From Bacteroidota bacterium (GTDB lineage: Bacteria > Bacteroidota > Bacteroidia > AKYH767-A > OLB10), in NCBI GenBank assembly GCA_019136655.1, contig JAGVTU010000017.1, forward strand, positions 1-64,000: 64,000 nucleotides of DNA, read 5' to 3'. This document shows, one piece after another, positions 47,389 to 55,555 of the stretch. Position numbers and translations under genes: made by a program. Positions within the stretch are counted from its first letter, which is position 1; every line of letters starts with the position of its first letter. The notes beneath the pieces were generated by a model. It made no database searches, was not told the origin of the DNA, and worked only from the letters and a program-made list of their open reading frames with translations.

Positions 47389-47829
47389 ATGTTTGAATTG
47401 AATCTTCCTTCCTTTGATTTTAAAATAAAAACTGAAGGGCAAAGTAAACAAATTTTTGACCACGTAAGAAAGAAGTATGTGGAGCTTACTCCCGAAGAAT
47501 GGGTGAGGCAGCATTTTATTATGTATCTTGTTGTTGTGAAGAATTATCCTGATGCATTGTTTGCAGTGGAAAAGGAACACGTATTTAATGATCTTACCAT
47601 GCGTGCCGATCTTGTAATTTATACACGCGACCTCAAACCCTGGATGATATGCGAGTTTAAAGCTGCTGATGTGCCGGTAGGACAGGAAGCATTTTATCAG
47701 ATTGGCAGATATAATCTTACCTATGATGTTCCTTATCTGGTAGTAAGCAATGGTATGGAGCATTACTGTATGAAAAGAGTGAATGATAATTTTGAGTTTT
47801 TAGATGACTTACCTGAATACGAACAATGA
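47389..47829 (+). CDS. Small HSDR_N-type nuclease-fold protein
   Basis: 146 residues matching the N-terminal domain of type I restriction R subunits (HSDR_N_2). The PD-(D/E)xK-type core is complete: Asp74 in MRADLVIY, Glu89-x-Lys91 in CEFKA, then QEAFYQIGRYN as the QxxxY-like element. No helicase or specificity part follows, and no restriction genes are nearby, so it acts alone or with unlinked partners. Such lone proteins are frequent in Bacteroidota beside holA/AMP nucleosidase genes. The next gene starts 10 nt later. Confidence 0.85.
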   Translation: MFELNLPSFDFKIKTEGQSKQIFDHVRKKYVELTPEEWVRQHFIMYLVVVKNYPDALFAVEKEHVFNDLTMRADLVIYTRDLKPWMICEFKAADVPVGQEAFYQIGRYNLTYDVPYLVVSNGMEHYCMKRVNDNFEFLDDLPEYEQ

Positions 47830-47839
47830 TTACTGAGAT

Positions 47840-50269
47840 ATGAAAGCACTAAAGTGGATTTTAATTGTTTTGTTTTTCTTGATTCTATTATCAGGCATTG
47901 GTGTCTTGTTTTGGTTGCATTATCTGCTTCCTGACTACAACGGTAAGATAAATTCGAATTTGCTGAGTAAGGACGTGGATGTGTATTATGATAATTATGC
48001 GATTCCCCATATTTATGCGCAGAATGAGAATGATGCATGGTTTGCATTGGGCTATGTACATGCTCAGGAAAGACTTTTTCAGATGGAAATGTTGCGCAGA
48101 GTAGGAGCAGGGAGACTTTCAGAAATTTTCGGAGCAGATTTGATTAATATTGATAAACTTTTCAGGGCACTTGACATTAGTGGCATTGCTCACAGGTCAG
48201 CCGAAAAATATTTTTCAGGATCGGATTCAGCTTATCAGCAACTTACATTATCGTATCTTAAAGGAATTAACAGTTACATTGATAAAGGTAAAACCCCTGT
48301 TGAGTTTACATTGCTCGGTATCCCTAAAACAAAGTTTACTGTGGAAGATGTTTATCTCATATCAGGTTATATGGGATTCAGTTTCACAGAAGCATTACGG
48401 AGTGATCCCGTTACAGATTTCATTGCAACGCATTGGGGATTGCCGTACTACAATGATTTAGCGCATCATTACACATCCGATTTGGGTGCTCGTATTCCTG
48501 TGAGCAATCAGCGCGATACAATTATTCATTCTGCCATTGTTGCCATGTCGAAGTTGCTGAAAGAGAAACTGCCGGTGAGCATTTGGAGTGGCAGCAACAG
48601 CTGGGTAGTAGCTCCCTGGCGATCATCATCAGGGAAGGTATTGTTTGAAAACGATACACATATCGGACATGCTTCTCCTTCGGTGTGGTATGAAGCACAT
48701 ATTGAATGTCCTGGATTAAGTTTGTATGGAAATTTCCTTGCAGGATTTCCGTTTCCGCTGATAGGACATACACAGGAGCGTGCCTGGGGTATGACCATGC
48801 TCGAAAATGATGATTTTAATTTTTATAAAGAGAAACCTAACCCTGCTAATGAAAATCAGTATTGGCACAATGGTGAATGGAAAGATTACACACAGCGGCA
48901 GGAAATTATTAAGGTGAAAGGTCAGCAAGATGTTGTATATACAGTAAAAAACAGTGTTCACGGACCTGTAATATTCGACAATCAACTGCATGGACCGGTG
49001 AAGCAAATGGATAGCACACTCACAGTTCCTGTAACGGCATGGTGGGTTTATTCTCAACAGGAAGCACGCACGGTTCAGGCAGCCTACAGGCTTTGTCATT
49101 CTCATAATTTGAATGAAATGGCAGAAGCTGCTGCTATGATAGATGCTCCTGGTATAAACCTGATGTATGGAGATAAAGAAGGTAATATTGCCTGGTGGGC
49201 AACAGGAAGACTTTATAAACTTCCTGAAGGTACTGATGAGCGACTATTGCTTGATGGCAGTAATGGAAAAGATGACAGCATCACATGGTTGCCTTTTTCA
49301 GAAAATCCGAAGTGCGTAAATCCCGTTACCGGTTTCATCTATACAGCCAACAATCAGCCCGACAGTGTAAATGGTTTCTTATTGCCGGGTTACTATGCTC
49401 CCAATGACAGAGCTGAGCGTATCCTTCAGCTTTTGCAACGTAAACCATTATTGAATATTGATGATATGCGGCTTATGGCCTTGGATGATACAAGTATTCT
49501 TAAAGTGGAGCTGAAGAATGTGATTTGTAATATTCTGGAACCTGTGAGAAAAGATTCATTTGAAACGTCAGTATTTAATATTCTGAAAAACTGGAAAGGC
49601 TCTCATAGTTTGGATGACAACGGTCCTGTGGTTTTTTACAACTTCTTAGCTGAGTTGTTTCAGAATACGATGGAGGATGAACTGGGCTATGAAAGATATC
49701 ATGAGTTTATCAACGGACATACCATGAAGAACTCATATTTACGTTTGTGTCTTAATGATTCATCGTTGTGGTGGGACAATGTGCTTACACGAGACAGACG
49801 TGAAACAAGAAGTGAAATAATGGAAAAGTCTTTTCACAGTTGTGTGCAACTGATTAAAAACAAATATGGCAGTGATGCTGCAAAGTGGCACTGGGGAAAT
49901 GTGCATACATTGCAGTGCGCTCACATACTCGGCAGACAAAAGCCTCTCGATAAAATTTTTTATGCCCCTAAAGTTGCAATTGCCGGTGGTAATGAAACTA
50001 TCAACAGTCAAGGGTTTGCGCTCGACACTACAGGATTTTTCCCTGTTATATATGGACCGGCTATGCGTGTTACACTTGATTTTGCTGACATCGGAAATGC
50101 CACAAGCGTGCTTCCCGGAGGACAGAGTGGGTATTTCTACTCACCCCATTATCACGATCAGCTAAAACTTTATGCTGCAGGAAAATATCGCCCAATGCTG
50201 ATGAACCGCAAAGAAATTGAACGCTTATCCAAGAAGCATTTTCTTTTCAAAAGTCAGAAAAGCGAATGA
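47840..50269 (+). CDS. Penicillin acylase family Ntn-hydrolase
   Basis: 809 residues. An N-terminal hydrophobic segment (5-25) anchors or exports it. The self-cleavage site is SGSNSWVV (about 250-257): cleavage before Ser252 would create the N-terminal catalytic Ser. VLFENDTHIGHASPSVW carries the following Asn/His region, and TANNQP the later one. Family members cleave amides such as penicillins, acyl-homoserine lactones or N-acyl amino acids; the substrate here is unknown, and quorum-signal degradation is only one option. The stop directly faces the response-regulator stop (50269/50270). Confidence 0.9.
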   Translation: MKALKWILIVLFFLILLSGIGVLFWLHYLLPDYNGKINSNLLSKDVDVYYDNYAIPHIYAQNENDAWFALGYVHAQERLFQMEMLRRVGAGRLSEIFGADLINIDKLFRALDISGIAHRSAEKYFSGSDSAYQQLTLSYLKGINSYIDKGKTPVEFTLLGIPKTKFTVEDVYLISGYMGFSFTEALRSDPVTDFIATHWGLPYYNDLAHHYTSDLGARIPVSNQRDTIIHSAIVAMSKLLKEKLPVSIWSGSNSWVVAPWRSSSGKVLFENDTHIGHASPSVWYEAHIECPGLSLYGNFLAGFPFPLIGHTQERAWGMTMLENDDFNFYKEKPNPANENQYWHNGEWKDYTQRQEIIKVKGQQDVVYTVKNSVHGPVIFDNQLHGPVKQMDSTLTVPVTAWWVYSQQEARTVQAAYRLCHSHNLNEMAEAAAMIDAPGINLMYGDKEGNIAWWATGRLYKLPEGTDERLLLDGSNGKDDSITWLPFSENPKCVNPVTGFIYTANNQPDSVNGFLLPGYYAPNDRAERILQLLQRKPLLNIDDMRLMALDDTSILKVELKNVICNILEPVRKDSFETSVFNILKNWKGSHSLDDNGPVVFYNFLAELFQNTMEDELGYERYHEFINGHTMKNSYLRLCLNDSSLWWDNVLTRDRRETRSEIMEKSFHSCVQLIKNKYGSDAAKWHWGNVHTLQCAHILGRQKPLDKIFYAPKVAIAGGNETINSQGFALDTTGFFPVIYGPAMRVTLDFADIGNATSVLPGGQSGYFYSPHYHDQLKLYAAGKYRPMLMNRKEIERLSKKHFLFKSQKSE

Positions 50270-51019
50270 TTATTCAATGTTTCCTTTAAAGCGATACCCT
50301 TCACCATATACAGCCTTTATGTAGTTGATGGCAGAATGAATGGCTAGTTTTCTTTTTAAATTTTTGATGTGACTATACAAAAAATCAAATGGTAAGTCAT
50401 CATCAGTGTTGTGCTTAAGTACTTGTGTAGCCAATACTTCGTGAGGTATAATCTGATTAGGATTAGACATAAAATATTTCAGCAGTTCAAACTCAGCACG
50501 GGTAAGATGCAATTGTTTCTTGTTTACCCAAACACGATATTCTTCCTGGCTTATTTCAATATCTCCAAACCTTTGTCTGTGACTGTAATTAATATTATTC
50601 CTTTTGTTATACAGGTTTTTCAAACGTGCACTTATCAATGCAAGACTATATGGTTTTACAAAAACATCATCAGAGCCTTTTAAGAGTGCATTTACAACTT
50701 CACTCTCTATTGATTTTTCCAACAGCATGATGATATTGCCGCTAAACATAATTTCACTTGCTTTATCTATCAGCTGACATGATTCATCATATTGTAATGC
50801 ATCACCCAAAATAATAAAGTCAAATGCTTCATTCTGTAACTTGCTTATTGCATGAGATGCATTTGAAGTAATGTGACATTCAAAATGATCAGTAGATAAA
50901 TATTCCTGCAATTGCACGATGTATTCAGTGCGGTTATTTATTACAAGTACGCTTATAGGTTTGCCAGCTGTTGTAGCCATCGGTAGTGGAATTGTTAATG
51001 TATCAGATCGTAATCTCAT
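50270..51019 (-). CDS. Orphan OmpR-type regulator with degenerate receiver domain
   Basis: 249 residues. The receiver-like part (about 22-140) lacks the conserved acidic pair (Asn28, Asn29 in VINNR) and the phospho-acceptor Asp: in FDFIILGDALQ the expected position is Gly72, with an Asp one residue later. The conserved Lys122 in VFVKPY remains; the switch Thr/Ser before it (MLLEKS region) is not obvious. The C-terminal winged helix (about 150-248, LTRAEFELLKYFMSNPNQIIPHEVL, SHIKNLKRKL, VYGEGYRF) looks intact. No histidine kinase is adjacent. Phosphorylation-independent regulation is inferred. Met14 (50980) is an alternative start. Confidence 0.85.
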   Translation of the reverse strand: MRLRSDTLTIPLPMATTAGKPISVLVINNRTEYIVQLQEYLSTDHFECHITSNASHAISKLQNEAFDFIILGDALQYDESCQLIDKASEIMFSGNIIMLLEKSIESEVVNALLKGSDDVFVKPYSLALISARLKNLYNKRNNINYSHRQRFGDIEISQEEYRVWVNKKQLHLTRAEFELLKYFMSNPNQIIPHEVLATQVLKHNTDDDLPFDFLYSHIKNLKRKLAIHSAINYIKAVYGEGYRFKGNIE

Positions 51020-51068
51020 TGTTTGACAATTAAGCGCTCTCTAACTCAATTTCCGCCTGTCTTTTATT

Positions 51069-51122
51069 GTTCACACAACAAATATATACGTTCACCTAAA
51101 TATTTAAACAGTTCGCCTAAAT
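51069..51122 (-). promoter_or_regulatory. Three 21-bp-spaced GTTCRC repeats over the regulator promoter
   Basis: GTTCAC at 51069-51074 and 51090-51095 and GTTCGC at 51111-51116 recur at exactly 21 bp; the last two extend to GTTCRCCTAAAT (51090-51101, 51111-51122). Read on the minus strand they are TTTAGGYGAAC direct repeats, one on each side of a -7 box. The regulator starts about 50 bp downstream, so autoregulation by its winged helix is likely but unshown. Confidence 0.55.
51079..51086 (-). promoter_or_regulatory. -7 promoter element of the orphan regulator
   Basis: On the minus strand TATATTTG is an exact TAnnTTTG match. It lies within the 21-bp repeat array, 60 bp before the ATG at 51019. 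Confidence 0.5.
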
Positions 51123-51298
51123 TAGTTATTAACAATTTATATGTTGTTTTAACGACTTATTTATTAAAATCAGAAAAATTGACGGACAGATAGAGCATTT
51201 TGCTGTGATGACGCTCCATCGTTATAATGATTTTGAATTCTATTCCTCCTAGTATGAGATAAATTAATTCCCACAATAGCAGTGAATGGAAGATTACA

Positions 51299-51760
51299 TC
51301 AGTGACGTTTCATAGCTCTTGCTACTTCCCGTTTTGCTTCCTGTTCTTTCTGAGATTCACGTTTGTCAAACATTTTCTTACCGCGGGCAAGTGCAATCTC
51401 AAGTTTGGCATATCCTTTCTCATTGAAATAAATGCGTGTAGGAATGATGGTAACACCTTTGTTTTTTACTTTACTCAAAAGTTTCAGTAATTCTTTTTTA
51501 TGCAGAAGTAATTTGCGGTCAGACTTTGCAATGTGGTTGGCATATCCTCCCTGTTTATATTCGGCAATATGAATGTTTTTAACCCAAAGTTCTCCATCCT
51601 TAAACACACAATAGGCATCAGTAAGATTAACCTGACCGGTACGCAATGATTTTACTTCAGTTCCGGTAAGCACAATACCTGCCTCGAACTTCTGTTCAAA
51701 GAAATAGTCGAACGAAGCTTTCTTATTTACAACTTCAGGAGCAAAATCTTTTTTAGCCAT
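51299..51760 (-). CDS. smpB: SsrA-binding protein SmpB
   Basis: Binds tmRNA and delivers it to stalled ribosomes for trans-translation. 153 residues with the OB-fold start NKKASFDYFFEQKFEAGIVLTGTEVKSLR, NLTDAYCVFKDGELWV and the basic C-terminal tail ending EVARAMKRH. tmRNA (ssrA) is not in this window. It is 20 nt after mntH on the same strand, so it shares the mntR-mntH transcript or has an internal promoter. Confidence 0.96.
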   Translation of the reverse strand: MAKKDFAPEVVNKKASFDYFFEQKFEAGIVLTGTEVKSLRTGQVNLTDAYCVFKDGELWVKNIHIAEYKQGGYANHIAKSDRKLLLHKKELLKLLSKVKNKGVTIIPTRIYFNEKGYAKLEIALARGKKMFDKRESQKEQEAKREVARAMKRH

Positions 51761-51780
51761 AATTGAAAAAGCAAAGAAAG

Positions 51781-53673
51781 TTAAACAACCAATACGGCTG
51801 TTTTCACTCGGTGTCTTACCGTATTAATCGTGGTGCCAAATACAAAGTCTTTAATCCCTCGGTGTCCATGTGCACCCATAACCAGCAAATCTGCATCAAA
51901 AGAATTAACCATACTTGGTATTACCCTTTTGGGATTGCCGAAGCCAATGGCGTTTTCAACTTTATATCCCATTTCAAGGAGTTGTTGTGTGTAATTCTCC
52001 AAAATTATTTTGTCTGACTGACTTTCTTTATCTTCAATTTCATGACCAAAAGCAAGAGCTCCCGCTGACTCTACTACGTGAATAAGAAGATAAGATGGCT
52101 CTTTCCCGCCAATGTTGAGTGCATGATTTAATGCTGTAGTATCACTCTTGCTGAAATCAAGTGCAATCACGATCCGTTTATAGGAATGAGCTTCAATTTT
52201 GTTGATATCAGTAGGTTGTTTATGCATTTGCTGGTCGTGAAATCTTCTGCGCAAAATCAATGGATATAAAGTAACAACAATAAGTAATACAATAGCAGCC
52301 AGACTGACAAGAGCAACAGGTATTTTTAGAAACAGTGAGGATTCTCCTGTTAAGAATTCAGTAATAAAGTCAAAAACCAATTTAATGTTCAGTGCAACAA
52401 TGATGGTGGCACACAGCCAGGCAAAGATTTTTGTAATGGTGTTGATTGCAAACACACCCATTTTGTCTTTGTCGCTCACAAAATGAATAAGTGGAATAAT
52501 GGCAAACCCCAACTGAAGGCTCAGTATAACCTGACTCAGCACCAATAAATCTCCACTGCTGCGTTCGCCAAAAAAGTGTACAGTAATAAGAGCAGGAATG
52601 ATAGCAATTAAACGGGTGAGCAACCTCCTAATCCATGGAGCAATTCGTATATTGATGTATCCTTCCATCACAATTTGTCCGGAGAGCGTTCCGGTTACTG
52701 TGGAGCTTTGACCTGCGGCTATCAAGGCAACAGCAAAAAGTATAGGCGCAAGTTTGTTTCCCAACATTGGCTCCAGCAGTTTATGAGCGTCCTGAATTTC
52801 GGCCACATCGAACATGCCCGACTTATGAAATACTGCTGCTGCAAGAATGAGAATGGCTGCATTAACAAAAAAAGCCATGTTCAATGCAATGGCACTGTCG
52901 GCAATATTGAAACGGATTGCTTTGCGAATGGCTCTGTCAGTACGTTCAATTTTTCTTGTTTGAACAAGAGATGAGTGAAGGTAAAGGTTGTGAGGCATTA
53001 CAGTGGCTCCAATGATTCCGATGGCAATATAGAGTGCTTCATTGCTCAGTGCAGTTGGAATAAGCCCTGTCATAATTTCACTCACATCAGGTTTTGCAAA
53101 AAATATTTCTGCAAAGAATGACATACCAATAATTCCTACCAGTGAAATGATGAACATCTCCATTTTACGCATGCCAAGGTTCATCAGAAATAGCAACAGT
53201 ATGGTGTCGAGTACTGTAATTAATACTCCGGTAGTCAGAGAAATGCCGAACAACAATTGCAAACCGATGGCCATACCAAGAACTTCAGCAAGGTCGGTAG
53301 CAGCAATGGCTATCTCCGCTAGAATATATAGGCTAATGTTGATGTATTTAGGATAGGTTTCGCGCGAAGCTTGTGCTAAGTCTCTGTTGCGCACTACTCC
53401 TAATCTTGCACTTAAGCTCTGAAGCAACAGTGCTATAATATTGCTCATCAGCAATACCCATAGCAACTGATAGCCAAACTGACTGCCACCTGCTATATCA
53501 GTTGCCCAGTTGCCCGGATCCATATATCCGACACTCACCAAATAAGCCGGACCAAAAAATGCCAGCAACCTCCGGAATTTCGTCTTTGGCGTCTGTGTAT
53601 TGATGGAAGCGTTTACCTCATTCAGTGAAGGGGTAAAGGTATGCCTGTCGTTTATTTTATTTTTGCTACCCAT
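51781..53673 (-). CDS. mntH: NRAMP divalent metal transporter fused to a universal stress protein domain
   Basis: 630 residues. Residues about 30-470 are an NRAMP (MntH) transporter with the metal-site helix GYMDPGNWATD (49-59) and ATVMPHNLYLHSS carrying the second site (Met and His), giving Mn2+/Fe2+ symport with H+. About 500-630 is a UspA-type domain with an ATP-loop-like GAHGHRGIKDFVFGTT near 605. The fusion suggests that transport is sensed or gated through the Usp domain. It overlaps the end of mntR by 22 bp and precedes smpB. Confidence 0.92.
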   Translation of the reverse strand: MGSKNKINDRHTFTPSLNEVNASINTQTPKTKFRRLLAFFGPAYLVSVGYMDPGNWATDIAGGSQFGYQLLWVLLMSNIIALLLQSLSARLGVVRNRDLAQASRETYPKYINISLYILAEIAIAATDLAEVLGMAIGLQLLFGISLTTGVLITVLDTILLLFLMNLGMRKMEMFIISLVGIIGMSFFAEIFFAKPDVSEIMTGLIPTALSNEALYIAIGIIGATVMPHNLYLHSSLVQTRKIERTDRAIRKAIRFNIADSAIALNMAFFVNAAILILAAAVFHKSGMFDVAEIQDAHKLLEPMLGNKLAPILFAVALIAAGQSSTVTGTLSGQIVMEGYINIRIAPWIRRLLTRLIAIIPALITVHFFGERSSGDLLVLSQVILSLQLGFAIIPLIHFVSDKDKMGVFAINTITKIFAWLCATIIVALNIKLVFDFITEFLTGESSLFLKIPVALVSLAAIVLLIVVTLYPLILRRRFHDQQMHKQPTDINKIEAHSYKRIVIALDFSKSDTTALNHALNIGGKEPSYLLIHVVESAGALAFGHEIEDKESQSDKIILENYTQQLLEMGYKVENAIGFGNPKRVIPSMVNSFDADLLVMGAHGHRGIKDFVFGTTINTVRHRVKTAVLVV

Positions 53674-54326
53674 AAATGTGATGATGCTTCTTTGCTGAGG
53701 TGTAATGAGTGCTTGTTATTGATGATGATGTCAATGGAGTCATCAAAATCGTTATATTGTTGTATGCAGAGATTCACTCCGGGAATCAGGTTGTTTTTTT
53801 GTAAGTATTGAAGATAGGAGGGAGTTTCATCACTTATTCTTTTCAGTTCGACTTCTACATTTGGTCTGATGGTATTAAGTGAAAATAATTTTGCTTTTTC
53901 CAGTTCACCTTTTTTGTTAGGAATGGGTTCGCCATGAGGATCAGTTTTTGGATTTCCCAAAAACCGTTCAAGTCTGTCGCTAAGTTCGTCACTTGTGGCA
54001 TGTTCCAGTTCTTCCGCCATTTCATGCACTTCATCCCAGCCAAATCCCAGTTTTTCGGTTAAAAATACTTCCCACAGTCTGTGTTTGCGGACAATATTCA
54101 GTGCTGCCGATTTTCCTTTTTCTGTGAGCCGAACACCATAATACTTCTCATACTCTACAAGTTTTTTGTCGGCAAGTTTTCCCAGCATGTCAGTAGCTGA
54201 TGCAGAACGTATGTTAACTGCATTGGCTATGTCGGAAGTGAGAATATTGGAATTGTTGTTTACTGACAGTTCATAGATCACTTTGATGTAGTTCTGCTCA
54301 GTTAGGCTAAGTCCTTTTTGCGACAT
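53652..54326 (-). CDS. mntR: MntR/DtxR-family metal-dependent repressor
   Basis: 224-residue DtxR-family regulator. The winged helix is at about 1-75 (TEQNYIKVIYELSVNN, SASATDMLGKLADKKLVEYEKYYGVRLTEKG). The dimerisation and metal part has EMAEELEHATSDELSDRLERFLG with HGEPIP, and a FeoA/SH3-like end follows (about 150-222). Its gene precedes the NRAMP transporter with an overlap of 22 bp, which fits Mn or Fe homeostasis control. A candidate operator lies upstream at 54365-54380. Confidence 0.92.
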   Translation of the reverse strand: MSQKGLSLTEQNYIKVIYELSVNNNSNILTSDIANAVNIRSASATDMLGKLADKKLVEYEKYYGVRLTEKGKSAALNIVRKHRLWEVFLTEKLGFGWDEVHEMAEELEHATSDELSDRLERFLGNPKTDPHGEPIPNKKGELEKAKLFSLNTIRPNVEVELKRISDETPSYLQYLQKNNLIPGVNLCIQQYNDFDDSIDIIINNKHSLHLSKEASSHLWVAKIK

Positions 54327-54348
54327 AAATCTTTAAAATAAATTTCGG

Positions 54349-54356
54349 CAAATATA
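54349..54356 (-). promoter_or_regulatory. -7 promoter element of mntR
   Basis: On the minus strand TATATTTG is an exact TAnnTTTG match, 22 bp before the ATG at 54326. Confidence 0.55.
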
Positions 54357-54364
54357 TTAAAAAG

Positions 54365-54380
54365 TTTAGACAAGCCTAAA
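54365..54380 (-). promoter_or_regulatory. Candidate MntR operator
   Basis: TTTAGACAAGCCTAAA is an imperfect 16-bp palindrome (seven of eight pairs), TTTAG and CTAAA arms. Its minus-strand form TTTAGGCTTGTCTAAA resembles DtxR-type sites. It sits just upstream of the mntR -7 box, where a bound repressor would block the polymerase. Confidence 0.5.
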
Positions 54381-54429
54381 AATTAAAATAAATGTTTTCA
54401 ACATCAGGCCGGTGGCTGCAAACAAAGGG

Positions 54430-54437
54430 TAATTTTG
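54430..54437 (+). promoter_or_regulatory. -7 element abutting the pyrD start
   Basis: TAATTTTG, then CCGC, then the pyrD ATG at 54442. The box ends 4 nt before the start codon, implying a leaderless transcript. Confidence 0.5.
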
Positions 54438-54441
54438 CCGC

Positions 54442-55488
54442 ATGTACAGGTTCCTTATCAAACCGTTGCTGTTTCTTATTCCACCTGAAAAGGCACACCA
54501 TTTCACCTTTGCATTGCTAAAGTTTGTTCTCAATATTCCTTTTGTAAAATATTTATACAGAGCTGTTTTTTGCATTAACGATAAGTTTTTGTCATGTAAG
54601 GTAGGAGGTATCACCTTTCCAGGTCCGGTGGGGCTTGCAGCAGGTTTTGACAAGAATGCGCTTTTGACAGATGAGCTTTCAGTATTCGGCTTTGGATTTA
54701 TTGAAATTGGAACAGTAACACCACGACCGCAGCCCGGCAATCCTCAGCCACGGCTTTTCCGCTTACCCGCTGATGAGGCATTGCTGAACAGAATGGGATT
54801 TAACAATGATGGAATGGAGGCTGTTGCTAACAGACTGCAACAACGAAAATCAAAAATTATCATTGGTGGCAACATCGGGAAAAACAAAGACACTCCGAAT
54901 GAAAACGCTCTTGATGACTACAAACTTTGTTTTAACAGCCTTTTTAATCATGTTGATTATTTCGTTGTCAATGTAAGCTCACCGAACACACCCGGGCTTA
55001 GGGAGTTACAGGATCGTGAACCACTTACTGAATTATTAATGGGTGTGCAGCAATTGAACAACAGCAAACCTGTGCCTAAACCGGTATTCCTAAAAATCGC
55101 TCCTGATCTTAGCTACAGTCAGGTTGATGAGATTATAGAAATAGTTAAACTAACACATCTTACAGGATTGATTATCAGTAATACTACAATAAGCAGAGAG
55201 GGTTTAAAATCCAATCAGCAGAAAATTCAGGAAATGGGTGCAGGAGGAATTAGCGGTCGTCCTGTAAGGCAACGCTCAACGGAGTTGATTCACTATGTGT
55301 GTAAAGAGAAAAATGCACCATTTGATGTCATTGGTGTTGGTGGAATTCACTCTGCTGAAGATGCCATTGAGAAACTGGAAGCCGGAGCTAAACTTGTTCA
55401 GGTATTCACAGGTTTTATTTACGAAGGGCCGTTTTTAATTAAGAAAATCAACAAAAGAATACTCGCACAAAGAAGGTTAGGTGGTTAA
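54442..55488 (+). CDS. pyrD: Quinone-dependent dihydroorotate dehydrogenase
   Basis: Class 2, membrane-associated enzyme oxidising dihydroorotate to orotate with quinone in pyrimidine synthesis. 348 residues with an amphipathic N-terminus (MYRFLIKPLLFLIPPEKAHHFTFALLKF in two parts), then FPGPVGLAAGFDKNA, GFIEIGTVTPRPQPGN, NVSSPNTPG with the catalytic Ser, and the FMN phosphate block IGVGGIHSAEDA. It is divergent from mntR. Confidence 0.96.
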   Translation: MYRFLIKPLLFLIPPEKAHHFTFALLKFVLNIPFVKYLYRAVFCINDKFLSCKVGGITFPGPVGLAAGFDKNALLTDELSVFGFGFIEIGTVTPRPQPGNPQPRLFRLPADEALLNRMGFNNDGMEAVANRLQQRKSKIIIGGNIGKNKDTPNENALDDYKLCFNSLFNHVDYFVVNVSSPNTPGLRELQDREPLTELLMGVQQLNNSKPVPKPVFLKIAPDLSYSQVDEIIEIVKLTHLTGLIISNTTISREGLKSNQQKIQEMGAGGISGRPVRQRSTELIHYVCKEKNAPFDVIGVGGIHSAEDAIEKLEAGAKLVQVFTGFIYEGPFLIKKINKRILAQRRLGG

Positions 55489-55530
55489 ATACTTAATCTG
55501 CTTTTCAAAAAAATATGTTGTTTAGTTCGT

Positions 55531-55538
55531 TAATTTTG
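55531..55538 (+). promoter_or_regulatory. -7 promoter element of the HMG-CoA-lyase-like gene
   Basis: TAATTTTG is an exact TAnnTTTG match, 18 bp before the TTG start at 55556. Confidence 0.45.
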
Positions 55539-55555
55539 AAACCATTCATCAACCA

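Noticed and set aside
47389-47829. Type I restriction system
   Set aside because: Only the small nuclease-fold domain is present; no helicase, methylase or specificity subunit nearby.
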